The notes under the pieces: model-generated
What the model was told of the DNA's origin: nothing
What the model saw: the letters and a program-made list of their open reading frames with translations, nothing else
The model's database searches: none
Source: Actinoplanes sandaracinus
GTDB lineage: Bacteria; Actinomycetota; Actinomycetes; Mycobacteriales; Micromonosporaceae
Direction: 5' to 3'
NCBI RefSeq assembly: GCF_030009775.1
Contig: NZ_JASCTH010000003.1
Location: 248,001-312,000 of the forward strand
Length of the DNA: 64,000 nt
Shown here: piece after piece, positions 36,364 through 44,583 of the stretch
Position numbering within the stretch: position 1 is the stretch's first letter
Layout of the letters: each line of letters opens with the position of its first letter
Made by a program: the position numbers and the translations under genes

Positions 36364-37338
36364 TTACGGCACGGTGATGGCGACCTTGCCGGCGAAACGG
36401 CTCGCGGCGTGGTCGCGGATCGCGTCGGCCGCGTCGGCGAGGGCATACGTCGCTCCGACGGCGGGCACGAGTCGACCCTCATCGATGTAGTCGGTCAGTT
36501 CTTCCAGTTCCGCGGTGCGCACGAAGGCGGTCACGCCGCACAGGCGCTGACTCAGGAACGGGGAGATCAGCGGCGCCGCCATCTGCCGCTGGAAACCGCC
36601 CATGATGCGGCCTTCGGCGTGGCCGCCGCCGACCAGCACGATGGTCCCGCGGGGTTTCGCGGCCCGGCGCAGCAGGGACAGGGGCCGGCTGCCCGCCAGG
36701 TCGAGGATGACGTCGTAGCGTGCGCCGTCCCGGTCGATCTCGTCGCGGGCGTAGTCGATGACCTCGTCGGCGCCCCACGCGCGGACCGTCTCGACCTTCG
36801 AGGTGCTGCACACTCCGGTGACGCTCGCCCCGCACGCCTTGGCGAGCTGGACCGCGAACGATCCGACGCCGCCGCCCGCGCCGGTGATCAGCACCCGCTG
36901 CCCGGGCCGCACGTGTGCGGCGCGCACGCTCCGCAGCGCGGTGACGCCGGAGACGGGCGTCACCGCCGCCTGGGCGAAGGAGACGCCCGCCGGCTTGGCC
37001 GCCAGCTGTGTCTGCCTCGCGCTCGCGAACTCGGCGAACGAGCCGGACCCGCTCGCGCCGTAGACCTCGTCGCCGGGCCGGAACCGGGTGACCCGGGCGC
37101 CGACCGCCGACACCACGCCGGCGACGTCCACACCCAGGACGGGCGCCTTGGGCCGTCTGAGCCCGGAGGCGAGACGCACCGCGTACGGCCGGCCGGTCAT
37201 GAAGATCCAGACACCGGGGTCGACCGCCGCGGCGCGGACCTCGACGAGCACCTCCTCGTCCCCGATCGACGGCCGGTCGACGGTGCCGAGTCGCAGCGCC
37301 TCGGCCGGGCCGTACGCGCTTCGAGCGATGGCTCTCAA
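36364..37338 (-). CDS. NADP-dependent quinone-oxidoreductase-like MDR protein
   Basis: This is a 324-residue zinc-independent medium-chain dehydrogenase/reductase of the zeta-crystallin type. The nucleotide-binding loop is LITGAGGGVGSFAVQLAK (near residue 150) and the MDR catalytic-domain segment is LGVDVAGVVSAVG. It starts with TTG, overlapping the XRE stop as TTGA, so translation is coupled to the regulator. It probably reduces a quinone or enal. Confidence 0.9.
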   Translation of the reverse strand: MRAIARSAYGPAEALRLGTVDRPSIGDEEVLVEVRAAAVDPGVWIFMTGRPYAVRLASGLRRPKAPVLGVDVAGVVSAVGARVTRFRPGDEVYGASGSGSFAEFASARQTQLAAKPAGVSFAQAAVTPVSGVTALRSVRAAHVRPGQRVLITGAGGGVGSFAVQLAKACGASVTGVCSTSKVETVRAWGADEVIDYARDEIDRDGARYDVILDLAGSRPLSLLRRAAKPRGTIVLVGGGHAEGRIMGGFQRQMAAPLISPFLSQRLCGVTAFVRTAELEELTDYIDEGRLVPAVGATYALADAADAIRDHAASRFAGKVAITVP

Positions 37339-37568
37339 GGCTTCTCCTCAGCAGGGTCGGGGTACTGGAACACGTCGTCGAGGGGGACGCCGAACACGCG
37401 GGCGATGCGGAAGGCCGTCTCCAGGGACGGCGAGTAGCGGCCCTGCTCGATGGCGATGAGGGTTTGCCGGGTCACGCCGACGCGGTCGGCGAGGTCGGCC
37501 TGAGTCATCTCGCCGGACGCGAACCGCAGCGCCCGGATGCTGTTGGTGACTCGCGTCGGCTTCACCAT
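37335..37568 (-). CDS. Small XRE-family regulator
   Basis: This is a 77-residue helix-turn-helix protein (MTQADLADRVGVTRQTLIAI is the HTH, residues 21-40), the Cro/YozG-like type with LDDVFQYP after it. It starts at ATG 37568, overlapping the upstream membrane protein by seven bases, and its stop overlaps the oxidoreductase start by four. It probably autoregulates the three-gene operon through the inverted repeat at 38007-38076. Confidence 0.9.
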   Translation of the reverse strand: MVKPTRVTNSIRALRFASGEMTQADLADRVGVTRQTLIAIEQGRYSPSLETAFRIARVFGVPLDDVFQYPDPAEEKP

Positions 37569-37990
37569 TCGGGCAGGCTCCGGCGGTAGACGACGACCTT
37601 CGTCACGCCGGTCAGGATCGCCGCGAGGACGAAGCACAGGTAGATCAGGTTGGCGATCCAGAAGTGGTCCCAGTCGGCCATCGCCATGAGCATCGCCCCG
37701 ACCGCGCCGGCCACCACGAACGACTGGCCGACGTGGTCACCGAGCCGGCCGATCTCCCGGTCGCGGTCGTCGGTCAGCCGGGAGGCGCGCGGGGTGCCGG
37801 CCGCCATCCCGACCTCTGCCAGGATCGAGGCGACGATCGCCGCGCCGACCGTCCACAGCAGAGCCGCCGCGTAGGGCACGGTGGCCAGCGGACGCTCGTC
37901 CGCCCTGCTCAGAATGAGGGTCAGGTAGGCGGCGTAGCCGAGTGCGGCGACCACCAGCCTGATCCAGGACCGCTTCTCCCAGTGCGTCAC
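37562..37990 (-). CDS. Four-TM membrane protein paired with an XRE regulator
   Basis: This is a 142-residue protein with four hydrophobic segments (about 12-28, 38-60, 88-105, 112-130) and a charged loop RASRLTDDRDREIGRLGD. Small membrane proteins of this shape are often fused in operons to YozG-like regulators. It is the first gene of the operon, starting with GTG. Function unknown; it could modulate the regulator at the membrane. Confidence 0.8.
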   Translation of the reverse strand: MTHWEKRSWIRLVVAALGYAAYLTLILSRADERPLATVPYAAALLWTVGAAIVASILAEVGMAAGTPRASRLTDDRDREIGRLGDHVGQSFVVAGAVGAMLMAMADWDHFWIANLIYLCFVLAAILTGVTKVVVYRRSLPEW

Positions 37991-38006
37991 GACAGCCTCT
38001 CCGACT

Positions 38007-38076
38007 CGATGTACAAAATCTTTGACATAGCCAAGGTAGCGAATTATTGACTTGGTGTCTAAAAATTTTTACATCG
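38007..38076. promoter_or_regulatory. AT-rich promoter with widely spaced inverted repeat
   Basis: CGATGTA (38007-38013) and TACATCG (38070-38076) are inverted repeats, and the match continues inward through A/T-rich arms. On the minus strand TAGACA and TACCTT are 17 bases apart, an acceptable promoter for the operon. The arms may bind two XRE dimers that loop the promoter. Confidence 0.5.
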
Positions 38077-38110
38077 AAGATTGTCGGCGGCACATCACCG
38101 GGTGCGACGA

Positions 38111-38539
38111 TCACCCGGCCAGCACGGCGAGCGCAGTCGCCAGGACGACCAGCATCGCCGGGATGACGACGACGTGCCCGGCGAAGAGTGTGGTGGCGTA
38201 ACCCGGCACGTCGGCACCGAAGTCGTCCACGTCCATCTCGAAGAGCCGACGGCCCCCGGCGCCGTCGGAGGCCTCCTGCCCGACGGTCGCGTAGAGGCGC
38301 CGGAAGAGCCGCTCCCGACGCAGGTAGTAGGCGTCCAGACCCCAGAAGATGACGGCCGGCGGGATGGCGAGCAGCGCATAGGCGTGGAGGTCGCCGCGCT
38401 GGGCGCCGACGATCGCGAAGATGATCGACACCAGCGTGACGGACCAGCCGCGGATGACGAAGGAGTTCTGCGACAGCCGGCCGATGACGGCCTGGATGTC
38501 GGTGAGATACCGCAGCCGCAGATCCTCGTTCGTCGCCAT
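38111..38539 (-). CDS. Small membrane protein, last gene of the TIR/STAND operon
   Basis: This is a 142-residue protein with an N-terminal cytoplasmic helix (EDLRLRYLTDIQAVIGRLSQ), two membrane segments close together (about 33-70, including AIVGAQRGDLHAYALLAIPP), a charged stretch RRERLFRRLYATVG, an acidic loop and a last membrane helix (about 120-141). ATG 38539 follows GAGAGGG. It lies 13 bases after the DUF4407 stop. Not recognised; a membrane component of the system is inferred from the operon. Confidence 0.75.
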   Translation of the reverse strand: MATNEDLRLRYLTDIQAVIGRLSQNSFVIRGWSVTLVSIIFAIVGAQRGDLHAYALLAIPPAVIFWGLDAYYLRRERLFRRLYATVGQEASDGAGGRRLFEMDVDDFGADVPGYATTLFAGHVVVIPAMLVVLATALAVLAG

Positions 38540-38552
38540 CGAACCCTCTCGT

Positions 38553-39899
38553 CTAGCCACCGGCCTTGCGCAGTCGCGCGGCCAGTTCCTCGATCTGGTT
38601 GTCCAGGTCCGCCTCGCGGTCGGCACGAGCCCCCCGCCGGAGATCCTCGAGCGCGGCCATCTCGGTGCGCACCCGGTGCTCGTCACGGCGCATCGCGACG
38701 TCGGCCCGGCCGGCGTCATGCCGTTCGTGCAACGTGGTGGTCTTCTCGTGCAGCCGGTTGCTGATGTCCAGTTGCCGCCCGATCAGCGCGTCGTACGTGG
38801 ACGGCCGGCTCATCAGCTTGGTCAGCACCGGCAGGCAGTCGATCGTGACCAGGAGCAGCCGCAGCAGCCACGAGCCGATCAGCACGAACAGACTCTGCGA
38901 GGTCAGCACGCCGAGCGCCTTGTCCTCGTCGAGGATGCCGATCTGCTCCTGGGTGTCCCGCTTCTCCCGCACCTTCTGCAGGATCTCGGTGTTCAGAGCC
39001 TGTGCGTACGCCGTGCTGATCGTCCCGTCCCGCGCGGTCAGCACGTCGATACGGCGGTTGACCTTGATCAGATCGGCCTGGTGCGCGTCCAGTCCGCTGG
39101 AGGCGCGGTAGCGGTCGGCCTCCCGGCGGTCGCGGCGGCAGTTCGGCCCCTCACCCCGCCGATTCGACAGCCCGGGACCGGGGTCGCCGTTGCACTCGGC
39201 GCGGGCCAGGTCCTCACGCTTGGTCAGCTCTGTGTTGATCTTCCCGATCAGGGTCTGCAATTTGGCGCGTTCGGTGTCGGCGAGCGCAAGCTCGTTGCGT
39301 ACGCCGGCCGGGCTGTCGGCGACATTGAGCTGGAAGTCTCCGCAACCCTCCGGGATCACCGCGCCCAGAGCGACCGGGTTGCATTGTTTCAATCTGCTCT
39401 CGTAGTCGTCGATCTCGCTCTTGCGCTGCGCGTTGATCTCGGTGTGAATGGCCGGGCCGAACACCTTGAGCAAGAGCGGCTCGGCGATCACCGCGCCCAT
39501 CAGGACGGAGATGAACAGGCGCGGCAGGAAGATCCGCAACCGCGCCATGCCCAGTACGCCGTGGGTGCTGGCCACCAGCCAGCCGTCGAAGCTCAGGATC
39601 AGATAGCCCCAGATCAGCGCCACCGGCGCGATCAGCCACACCGGCATGTCGACGCTGCCGAGCAGCACGCTCATCGACAGCGCCGCCATCAGCGCGGTGT
39701 TGAGGACGATCGCGCCGAGCCGTGCGTAGCGGTGCCGCTCCTGCGGGACCCAGTCGAGCACGCGCTCGTCGACTCCGGCGATCCGCCGTAGCTGCCGGCC
39801 CAGTCCGTGCTGTGCCCCGGCCGGCAGCAGCGGATCCCTGCGGTCGTCGCCGCCGGGGCTCGCGCCGCTGTGGGGCCGGGTGATGACGGACTCAGACAT
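38553..39899 (-). CDS. DUF4407 membrane protein
   Basis: This is a 448-residue protein with the DUF4407 layout: a Trp/Arg-rich N-terminal part, three membrane helices (about 62-85, 90-110, 125-150), a long extracytoplasmic alpha-helical region with cysteines (CNPVALG, EGCGDF, ECNGD, NCRRD), one more membrane segment (SLFVLIGSWLLRLLLVTIDC, about 348-370) and a coiled-coil cytoplasmic tail. The start overlaps the preceding SPFH-like gene by eight bases. DUF4407 function is unknown; here it could sense envelope damage or act as a membrane effector. Confidence 0.85.
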   Translation of the reverse strand: MSESVITRPHSGASPGGDDRRDPLLPAGAQHGLGRQLRRIAGVDERVLDWVPQERHRYARLGAIVLNTALMAALSMSVLLGSVDMPVWLIAPVALIWGYLILSFDGWLVASTHGVLGMARLRIFLPRLFISVLMGAVIAEPLLLKVFGPAIHTEINAQRKSEIDDYESRLKQCNPVALGAVIPEGCGDFQLNVADSPAGVRNELALADTERAKLQTLIGKINTELTKREDLARAECNGDPGPGLSNRRGEGPNCRRDRREADRYRASSGLDAHQADLIKVNRRIDVLTARDGTISTAYAQALNTEILQKVREKRDTQEQIGILDEDKALGVLTSQSLFVLIGSWLLRLLLVTIDCLPVLTKLMSRPSTYDALIGRQLDISNRLHEKTTTLHERHDAGRADVAMRRDEHRVRTEMAALEDLRRGARADREADLDNQIEELAARLRKAGG

Positions 39900-41409
39900 C
39901 TTCCTCACGCAGCCCCTGATCATCGTCGTGAGCGTCGTCATCGTCGCCCTCGGTCGCCACTGACGCCCGGGTGGTCAGCGACGGTTTCTCCGCGCTGTCG
40001 ACCTCGGGCACGGGCACGTTCATGAACTCGGCGAGCATCCGCTCGCTCTGCATGTCGGAGTTGTTGAACTGCCCGTTCGCCGCCAGGATCTTCAGCAGCG
40101 AGTACTGCTGTTCCCGGCTCTCCTGGTCGGCGAGCCGGTCCGCCTGCTCCCTCCTGATCCGGTCATCGCGGTCGCGCTGCTCCTGCAGCAACCGGTCGGC
40201 ACGGTCGTCGCGGGCCTTCTCGACCCGCTCGGTGCGGTTCTGTTCGGCCTGCCTCATCCGCTCGGTGTGCTCGCGCTCCTTGCGCCGCTCCTCCCGGCCA
40301 CGCGCGGCCTGGTCGTCCGCGCGCTTGTCCGCTTCGATGCGCAGCACGTGCTCCCGCTCGAACTGGGCCTGCTCGATCTGCGCAAGCCGGTCCTGGTCGT
40401 CGAGCTGGCGCAGCTTGTCGGAGAGCTCGGGCGCCTCGATCCGCCCGGCCGCGAAGGCCGCGATGAGCGCCCGCCGCGGATCCTGCCCGATCATTTCCAT
40501 GTCCTGCGCGAACTCGCTGCGCGCGAACGCCGACCGGTTTCCGGCCAGGATCTGCTGGTGCGCCGCGGACGCCGCTTCCTGGTCGCGGTCGTGCTGATGC
40601 TGGAGGCCGTCGATCTCCCGGGCGTGATGCCGCGTCAGGGAGTCGAGGTCGTGCCCGTGCACGGTGTCGGCGAACTCCTCCCGCCGGCTGGTGTTCCGCT
40701 TACGGGTATGGACCGACTCGTCGTGGTCCAGCTGGGTGTTCGCCAGGTCGTGGTCGTTGAACTGACGGCCGGTCGCGAGCCGGTGCTGGTGCTTGAGCTC
40801 CAGTTCGGCCAGCTTCACCTCGTAGTCGCGGTCCCGGTGGGTGGTCGCGAACTTCGCCACCACGTCCGGATTGGACATCTCCACGCTGGCGACGGTCACC
40901 TCCATCCCCGAGACCGTCGGCGGACGAATCGTCAGGTACGCCTTGACCTGCGCGCTCACCACCGGGCGCACCTTGTTGACCTCGGACAACGGGAATCCGA
41001 GGCCCAGCTCGAAGATCTTGTTGTGCGCCTTGAGGTGGCTCCACAACGCCTGCTGCGCGTCGACTCCGTCGCGCACCACGGCGATCGGGTCGATCACCGT
41101 GCAGGTGAACGTCACGAACACCTCGAACGCCGCCGCGTCCTGCGACGGGATCTCCAGTCGCACCACCACGGGCGCGTTGCGCCGCATGTCGACCATGCTG
41201 ACGTGCGTCGCCTGCACCACGCGTTCGTCCGAGCCGCCGTACCGGTCGCTGTCCTGGATGTAGTTGCCGGCGACCCGGTAGACCAGCACATGGTGCGCGT
41301 CCGGTTTCAGCATGTCGGCGCTGCCCCGCTCGGCCTTGCTGAACCAGCGGCGCTTCTCGGCCTTCTCCAGGCGCCGCCGAACGGTTATCGGGTATGTGAC
41401 GGTGCTCAT
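39892..41409 (-). CDS. SPFH/band-7-like protein with long coiled coil
   Basis: This is a 505-residue protein. Residues 35-205 look like an SPFH/prohibitin-type domain (FEVFVTFTCTVIDPIAVV, RPPTVSGMEVTVASVEMSN). The rest is highly charged and predicted to form coiled coil (LAELELKHQHRLATG, then many Arg/Glu/Asp/Gln residues to about 440), with an acidic tail. There is no membrane helix, so membrane contact would be through its partner. Start overlaps the STAND stop (ATGA). SPFH proteins form rings at membranes; in immune operons they may sense or scaffold, which is inferred here. Confidence 0.72.
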   Translation of the reverse strand: MSTVTYPITVRRRLEKAEKRRWFSKAERGSADMLKPDAHHVLVYRVAGNYIQDSDRYGGSDERVVQATHVSMVDMRRNAPVVVRLEIPSQDAAAFEVFVTFTCTVIDPIAVVRDGVDAQQALWSHLKAHNKIFELGLGFPLSEVNKVRPVVSAQVKAYLTIRPPTVSGMEVTVASVEMSNPDVVAKFATTHRDRDYEVKLAELELKHQHRLATGRQFNDHDLANTQLDHDESVHTRKRNTSRREEFADTVHGHDLDSLTRHHAREIDGLQHQHDRDQEAASAAHQQILAGNRSAFARSEFAQDMEMIGQDPRRALIAAFAAGRIEAPELSDKLRQLDDQDRLAQIEQAQFEREHVLRIEADKRADDQAARGREERRKEREHTERMRQAEQNRTERVEKARDDRADRLLQEQRDRDDRIRREQADRLADQESREQQYSLLKILAANGQFNNSDMQSERMLAEFMNVPVPEVDSAEKPSLTTRASVATEGDDDDAHDDDQGLREEDV

Positions 41410-43592
41410 GCTGCTCCTTCAGGCAGAACGCGGGAGACGGCGTCGATACAGGCCAGCAGCACATCGGCGGAAAGATCACGCCGCCCGCGGTTGAGTTGCT
41501 GATTGACATGGTTGAAGTCGCGTTTGAAGAGGTCACGCTCATGCCACGGCAGCGCGTTCGCCAGCGCCTCGCCGATCGACCGGGCGTCCTCGCGAGGGGT
41601 TTCGCTCAGGTCACGCAGGGCGCGGAGGCTGGCCCGCAGCGCCTTGATCGCCTCCCGCCGGAGCGGGCGGAAGCAGAGCAGAGCGGCCCACAGGCGGGCG
41701 ATCATGTCCAGGCGGTCCGGCTGCTCCTTGCGATGGCGGACCAGGTACCTGATCACCGCGGGCTGCCCGGTCTCGAAGCTTCGGACACTGAGCACGCCCA
41801 GGGTCGCCGACATCACCAGCTCCTGGAAGCGGAGTTGCTCCTCGGCCCGCATGCGGCTCGTCCCCTCCTTCAGGCCGAACTTGCGCATCTTGGGCGCCAG
41901 CAGCGCGGGCACGGCCTTGGCGTCGTTCTCCGGGTCGTCGGTGAGGTCGGCGAACAGCTGCGCCATGGCCCGGCACGCGGTGGCCTGGAGGTCGGGATTG
42001 CGGGCCACCAGATGCCGCCACAGCTGGTTGACCGCCTCCACCGGGAACGCCCCACCGAGGTTGCCGCTGAACGCGATGACCGCGCTCCAGCGCTGGTCGA
42101 GGCCACGCTCGGGGGCGGCCCAGCCGGCCGCGATCTGCAACGCCACCGGGGCCAGCTCGCCCAGGCACATGTACCAGAGCGTGTAGATCGCGGTGAACTG
42201 CCCGTTCAACCCGATCGCGCCCCGCGACCACGGCTGCAGGTAGGACTCGTTGACCTCCTCGAACGCCGAACAGGCGAGCGCGGCCAGCCCGTTCGCCACC
42301 GGAAGGCTGTCGGCGTCGAACACCATCTCGTCCAGCCACTCGGACACGCCGTCCCAGAACGCGTTGTCCTGCGTGCGCCACAGCTCGGCCAGCACGCAAC
42401 GGCAGTACTCGTCGTCCTTGAAGACCACGATGCTCGCCGTGCCGACCGCGGCCTGCACCGACTTCACATCGATCAGGTTCACCCGGCGGCCCCGCGTGGC
42501 GAGCGGCCGGTCGGCCGGCTTGGCCAGCATCTTCTTGTACTTGCCGGGGAGCCTTTTGGTCATCGACGCCACGAGCCGTTCCACGGCGTTGTCGAAGCTC
42601 CGGACGTCCACTCGCTGGGTGAAGCAGAGCGCGGCGACCTCCAGGATCTGCCGATCGTCCGGCTCCTCGGCGAACCAGGCGCGCACCTCGTGGACAGCGT
42701 TGTCCCGCAGCGAGGCGAGCGCATCGGCCGGGTCCCGGCCGTCCGCGATCTGCCCGGCGACGCGCGCGAGCCCGGCGAGGCTGACCTCGCCCGGCAGGTC
42801 ACCGGCGAACTCGCCGACCGTGCGCCGCGCCTCCTCCGCACTGACGTCCCGACCCGTGAGCTGGGCGGCCAGCACTTCGTCGGCCGACGGACGGGCCCAC
42901 TCGACGCGCGACACCCCGCGCACCCCCGATCCGGTGGTGACCACCAGGTACGCGCCGGCCTCGTGCACCTGATCGCGCACGCTGCTCCAGCTGACCTCGG
43001 CGACCGCGTCGTTGCGCTCGCCGAAGCGGTCGACGATGAGGTAGCCGCAGCCCTCGTCGTAGTCGCGTTCGGCCAGATGGCGAAGCGACAGATTGGGCGC
43101 GAGCAGGACCAGGGGCGCGGCGCCGACCTCGTCCAGCAGCGCGATGGCTCCGGCCCGGCGGCCCGTTCCCGGCTTGCCCTCGATCACGAGCACGTGCTCG
43201 CTACGCAGCCGCGCCGCCGCGCCGCCGAAACAACCAGGGCGGGCGTATCGGGTGACAATCTTGGCGACGTCCTGGGGCAGCAGCTTTCCGGTGACCTTGC
43301 CGACCGCCTGGTGCGCGGTTCCCTGGTTGCCGCCGGAATTGCCGAAATTGCTGCCGCGCGCGTCGACGTACGCCCCGGCAAATTTGATGTTCGCCAGATG
43401 CGACGCCTGTTCGCTCCGTTTGTCGTCGGCGCGGCGCTTGACTTTCCGCCGGGCGCGAAGCGACTCGTCCGGGTCCTTTTCGTTACCCTCGGCCGCGACG
43501 TCATCGCGTTTGTCGTCCGCCGGCCGCGGTTCATTGGTTTCCGATTCCGGACCGGCCGGTGCCGGCTCGGCCCTCTCCTCGGTATCTGACAT
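41406..43592 (-). CDS. STAND-like P-loop NTPase with N-terminal signalling motif
   Basis: This is a 728-residue protein. Residues 1-65 are a charged linker; residues 66-91 carry a Gly/Asn-rich motif centred on DAR-GSN-FGN (77-85); then comes a P-loop domain with Walker A GKPGTGRR (139-146) and Walker B YLIVD (184-188), and a helical C-terminal half of about 400 residues that could be a superstructure-forming sensor. Walker A has Arg-Arg in place of the usual Lys-Thr/Ser, so nucleotide binding may be changed. The motif matches the C-terminal tail of the TIR protein 29 bases upstream, as in effector/NLR pairs. It probably senses a phage or damage signal; this is inference. Confidence 0.72.
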   Translation of the reverse strand: MSDTEERAEPAPAGPESETNEPRPADDKRDDVAAEGNEKDPDESLRARRKVKRRADDKRSEQASHLANIKFAGAYVDARGSNFGNSGGNQGTAHQAVGKVTGKLLPQDVAKIVTRYARPGCFGGAAARLRSEHVLVIEGKPGTGRRAGAIALLDEVGAAPLVLLAPNLSLRHLAERDYDEGCGYLIVDRFGERNDAVAEVSWSSVRDQVHEAGAYLVVTTGSGVRGVSRVEWARPSADEVLAAQLTGRDVSAEEARRTVGEFAGDLPGEVSLAGLARVAGQIADGRDPADALASLRDNAVHEVRAWFAEEPDDRQILEVAALCFTQRVDVRSFDNAVERLVASMTKRLPGKYKKMLAKPADRPLATRGRRVNLIDVKSVQAAVGTASIVVFKDDEYCRCVLAELWRTQDNAFWDGVSEWLDEMVFDADSLPVANGLAALACSAFEEVNESYLQPWSRGAIGLNGQFTAIYTLWYMCLGELAPVALQIAAGWAAPERGLDQRWSAVIAFSGNLGGAFPVEAVNQLWRHLVARNPDLQATACRAMAQLFADLTDDPENDAKAVPALLAPKMRKFGLKEGTSRMRAEEQLRFQELVMSATLGVLSVRSFETGQPAVIRYLVRHRKEQPDRLDMIARLWAALLCFRPLRREAIKALRASLRALRDLSETPREDARSIGEALANALPWHERDLFKRDFNHVNQQLNRGRRDLSADVLLACIDAVSRVLPEGAA

Positions 43593-43621
43593 CGGTGGTC
43601 CCCCGATTCAGGCCGTGACCG

Positions 43622-44191
43622 TCAGTTGTACTGATTTCCGAAAGTACTGTGTCGCGCGTCCGTGTGGCCGTAGAAATTGTTGGCGACACCGCCGGCGGCC
43701 GGCGCGGAGCCGGACGCCTCCCGCCCCTCCGGCCCCTCCTCGACGAGCTCGACAAGGCGGTCGATCAACGGCTCGACGTCATGTTCCAACGCGCGGAGCC
43801 GGATCTGCAGGTACTGCCGGCTCGCCAGCGACGCCAGTTCCGCGGGCAGGTCGGCCACATCCAGCTCGACGTCGCCCACCAACAGCGGGATCACCGGGAT
43901 GCCGCGGTCGAGAGCACGGGCGATCTCCCGGCGCACCCAGTCCGCCGGGTCGTCCACGCGGCGGTGGCCGTGCTCGTCCGCGGCCAGCCACTTCGGCCCG
44001 ATCACCGCGATCAGCACGCGGCACCGCTCCAGCGCCTTCTCGATGAGCGGCGGGAAATGCTCGCCGAGCGGGATCGCCGTGTTGTCCAGGAACACCCGGC
44101 GAGCGCCGAACCGCTCGCTGAGCACATGTTTCAGGTAGACCGCCGTAACCGCCTGATCCGCCGTTCGATAACTGACGAAGAAATCCGTCAC
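43622..44191 (-). CDS. TIR-domain protein, probable NADase effector
   Basis: This is a 189-residue protein. Residues 3-145 form a TIR domain (FFVSYRTAD, VFLDNTAIPLGEHFPPLI, VLIAVIGPKWL). Glu89 in ADWVRREIARAL aligns with the catalytic Glu of SARM1-type TIR NADases. A linker leads to a C-terminal Asn/Gly-rich tail with NNFYGHTDARHSTFGNQYN (171-189). The tail resembles the N-terminal motif of the adjacent STAND protein. GTG start has GAGGAGA upstream. It is the first gene of a five-gene operon. On activation it would be expected to deplete NAD+; not proven. Confidence 0.85.
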   Translation of the reverse strand: MTDFFVSYRTADQAVTAVYLKHVLSERFGARRVFLDNTAIPLGEHFPPLIEKALERCRVLIAVIGPKWLAADEHGHRRVDDPADWVRREIARALDRGIPVIPLLVGDVELDVADLPAELASLASRQYLQIRLRALEHDVEPLIDRLVELVEEGPEGREASGSAPAAGGVANNFYGHTDARHSTFGNQYN

Positions 44192-44583
44192 GCGTCTCTC
44201 CTCAATGCGGCTTTGAACTACGCGACATCACGATGGAAAGCGCGAAATCATGCTCACCTTGCGGCCAATATCAGCCGTCGACAGAATTCCACGGCGCCGC
44301 GTCACGCGGCAAGACGTTTCCCGTCCCCCGTTCGGGAAGATCAAATGATCGCGACCCTGACCTGCCGATCTGCACGATCGGCTGATCCACATTGTGACGA
44401 ACGGGACCGCCGGGCTACGCCGACCGCACGACTCATCAGCTCCGGCGGGATTAGTGAATATTTCTCTTGATCACCGCAATTAAATGATCTTGATTAGGCA
44501 CGGGTCTCGACCGGCCGCCAGCTTGTATTCTTGGCGGTCATCAGTTAACAGGCCAGTCTCCACCTCATTCTCGAAGGAACGTC
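44192..44583. promoter_or_regulatory. Divergent promoter region between TIR operon and XRE regulator
   Basis: This 392-base spacer has no gene and is more A/T-rich than its surroundings. It contains two AAATGATC copies (44343-44350 and 44482-44489). GATC flanks AAAT at 44339-44350. Both flanking genes start here, so the operators of the XRE protein are likely inside it. No clear -35/-10 pair is assigned. Confidence 0.4.

Noticed and set aside
41496..43589. 697-codon plus-strand frame over the STAND gene
   Set aside because: It is a mirror frame of a real gene with Walker motifs and operon overlaps on the minus strand.
38111..44191. Thoeris or CBASS-type known defence system
   Set aside because: No ThsA-like NAD-sensing SLOG/SIR2 protein and no nucleotidyltransferase are present; only TIR is shared.
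44339..44350. GATC-AAAT-GATC as a palindromic operator
   Set aside because: The centre is not symmetric and GATC is frequent in this spacer; kept only as a note in the divergent promoter region.
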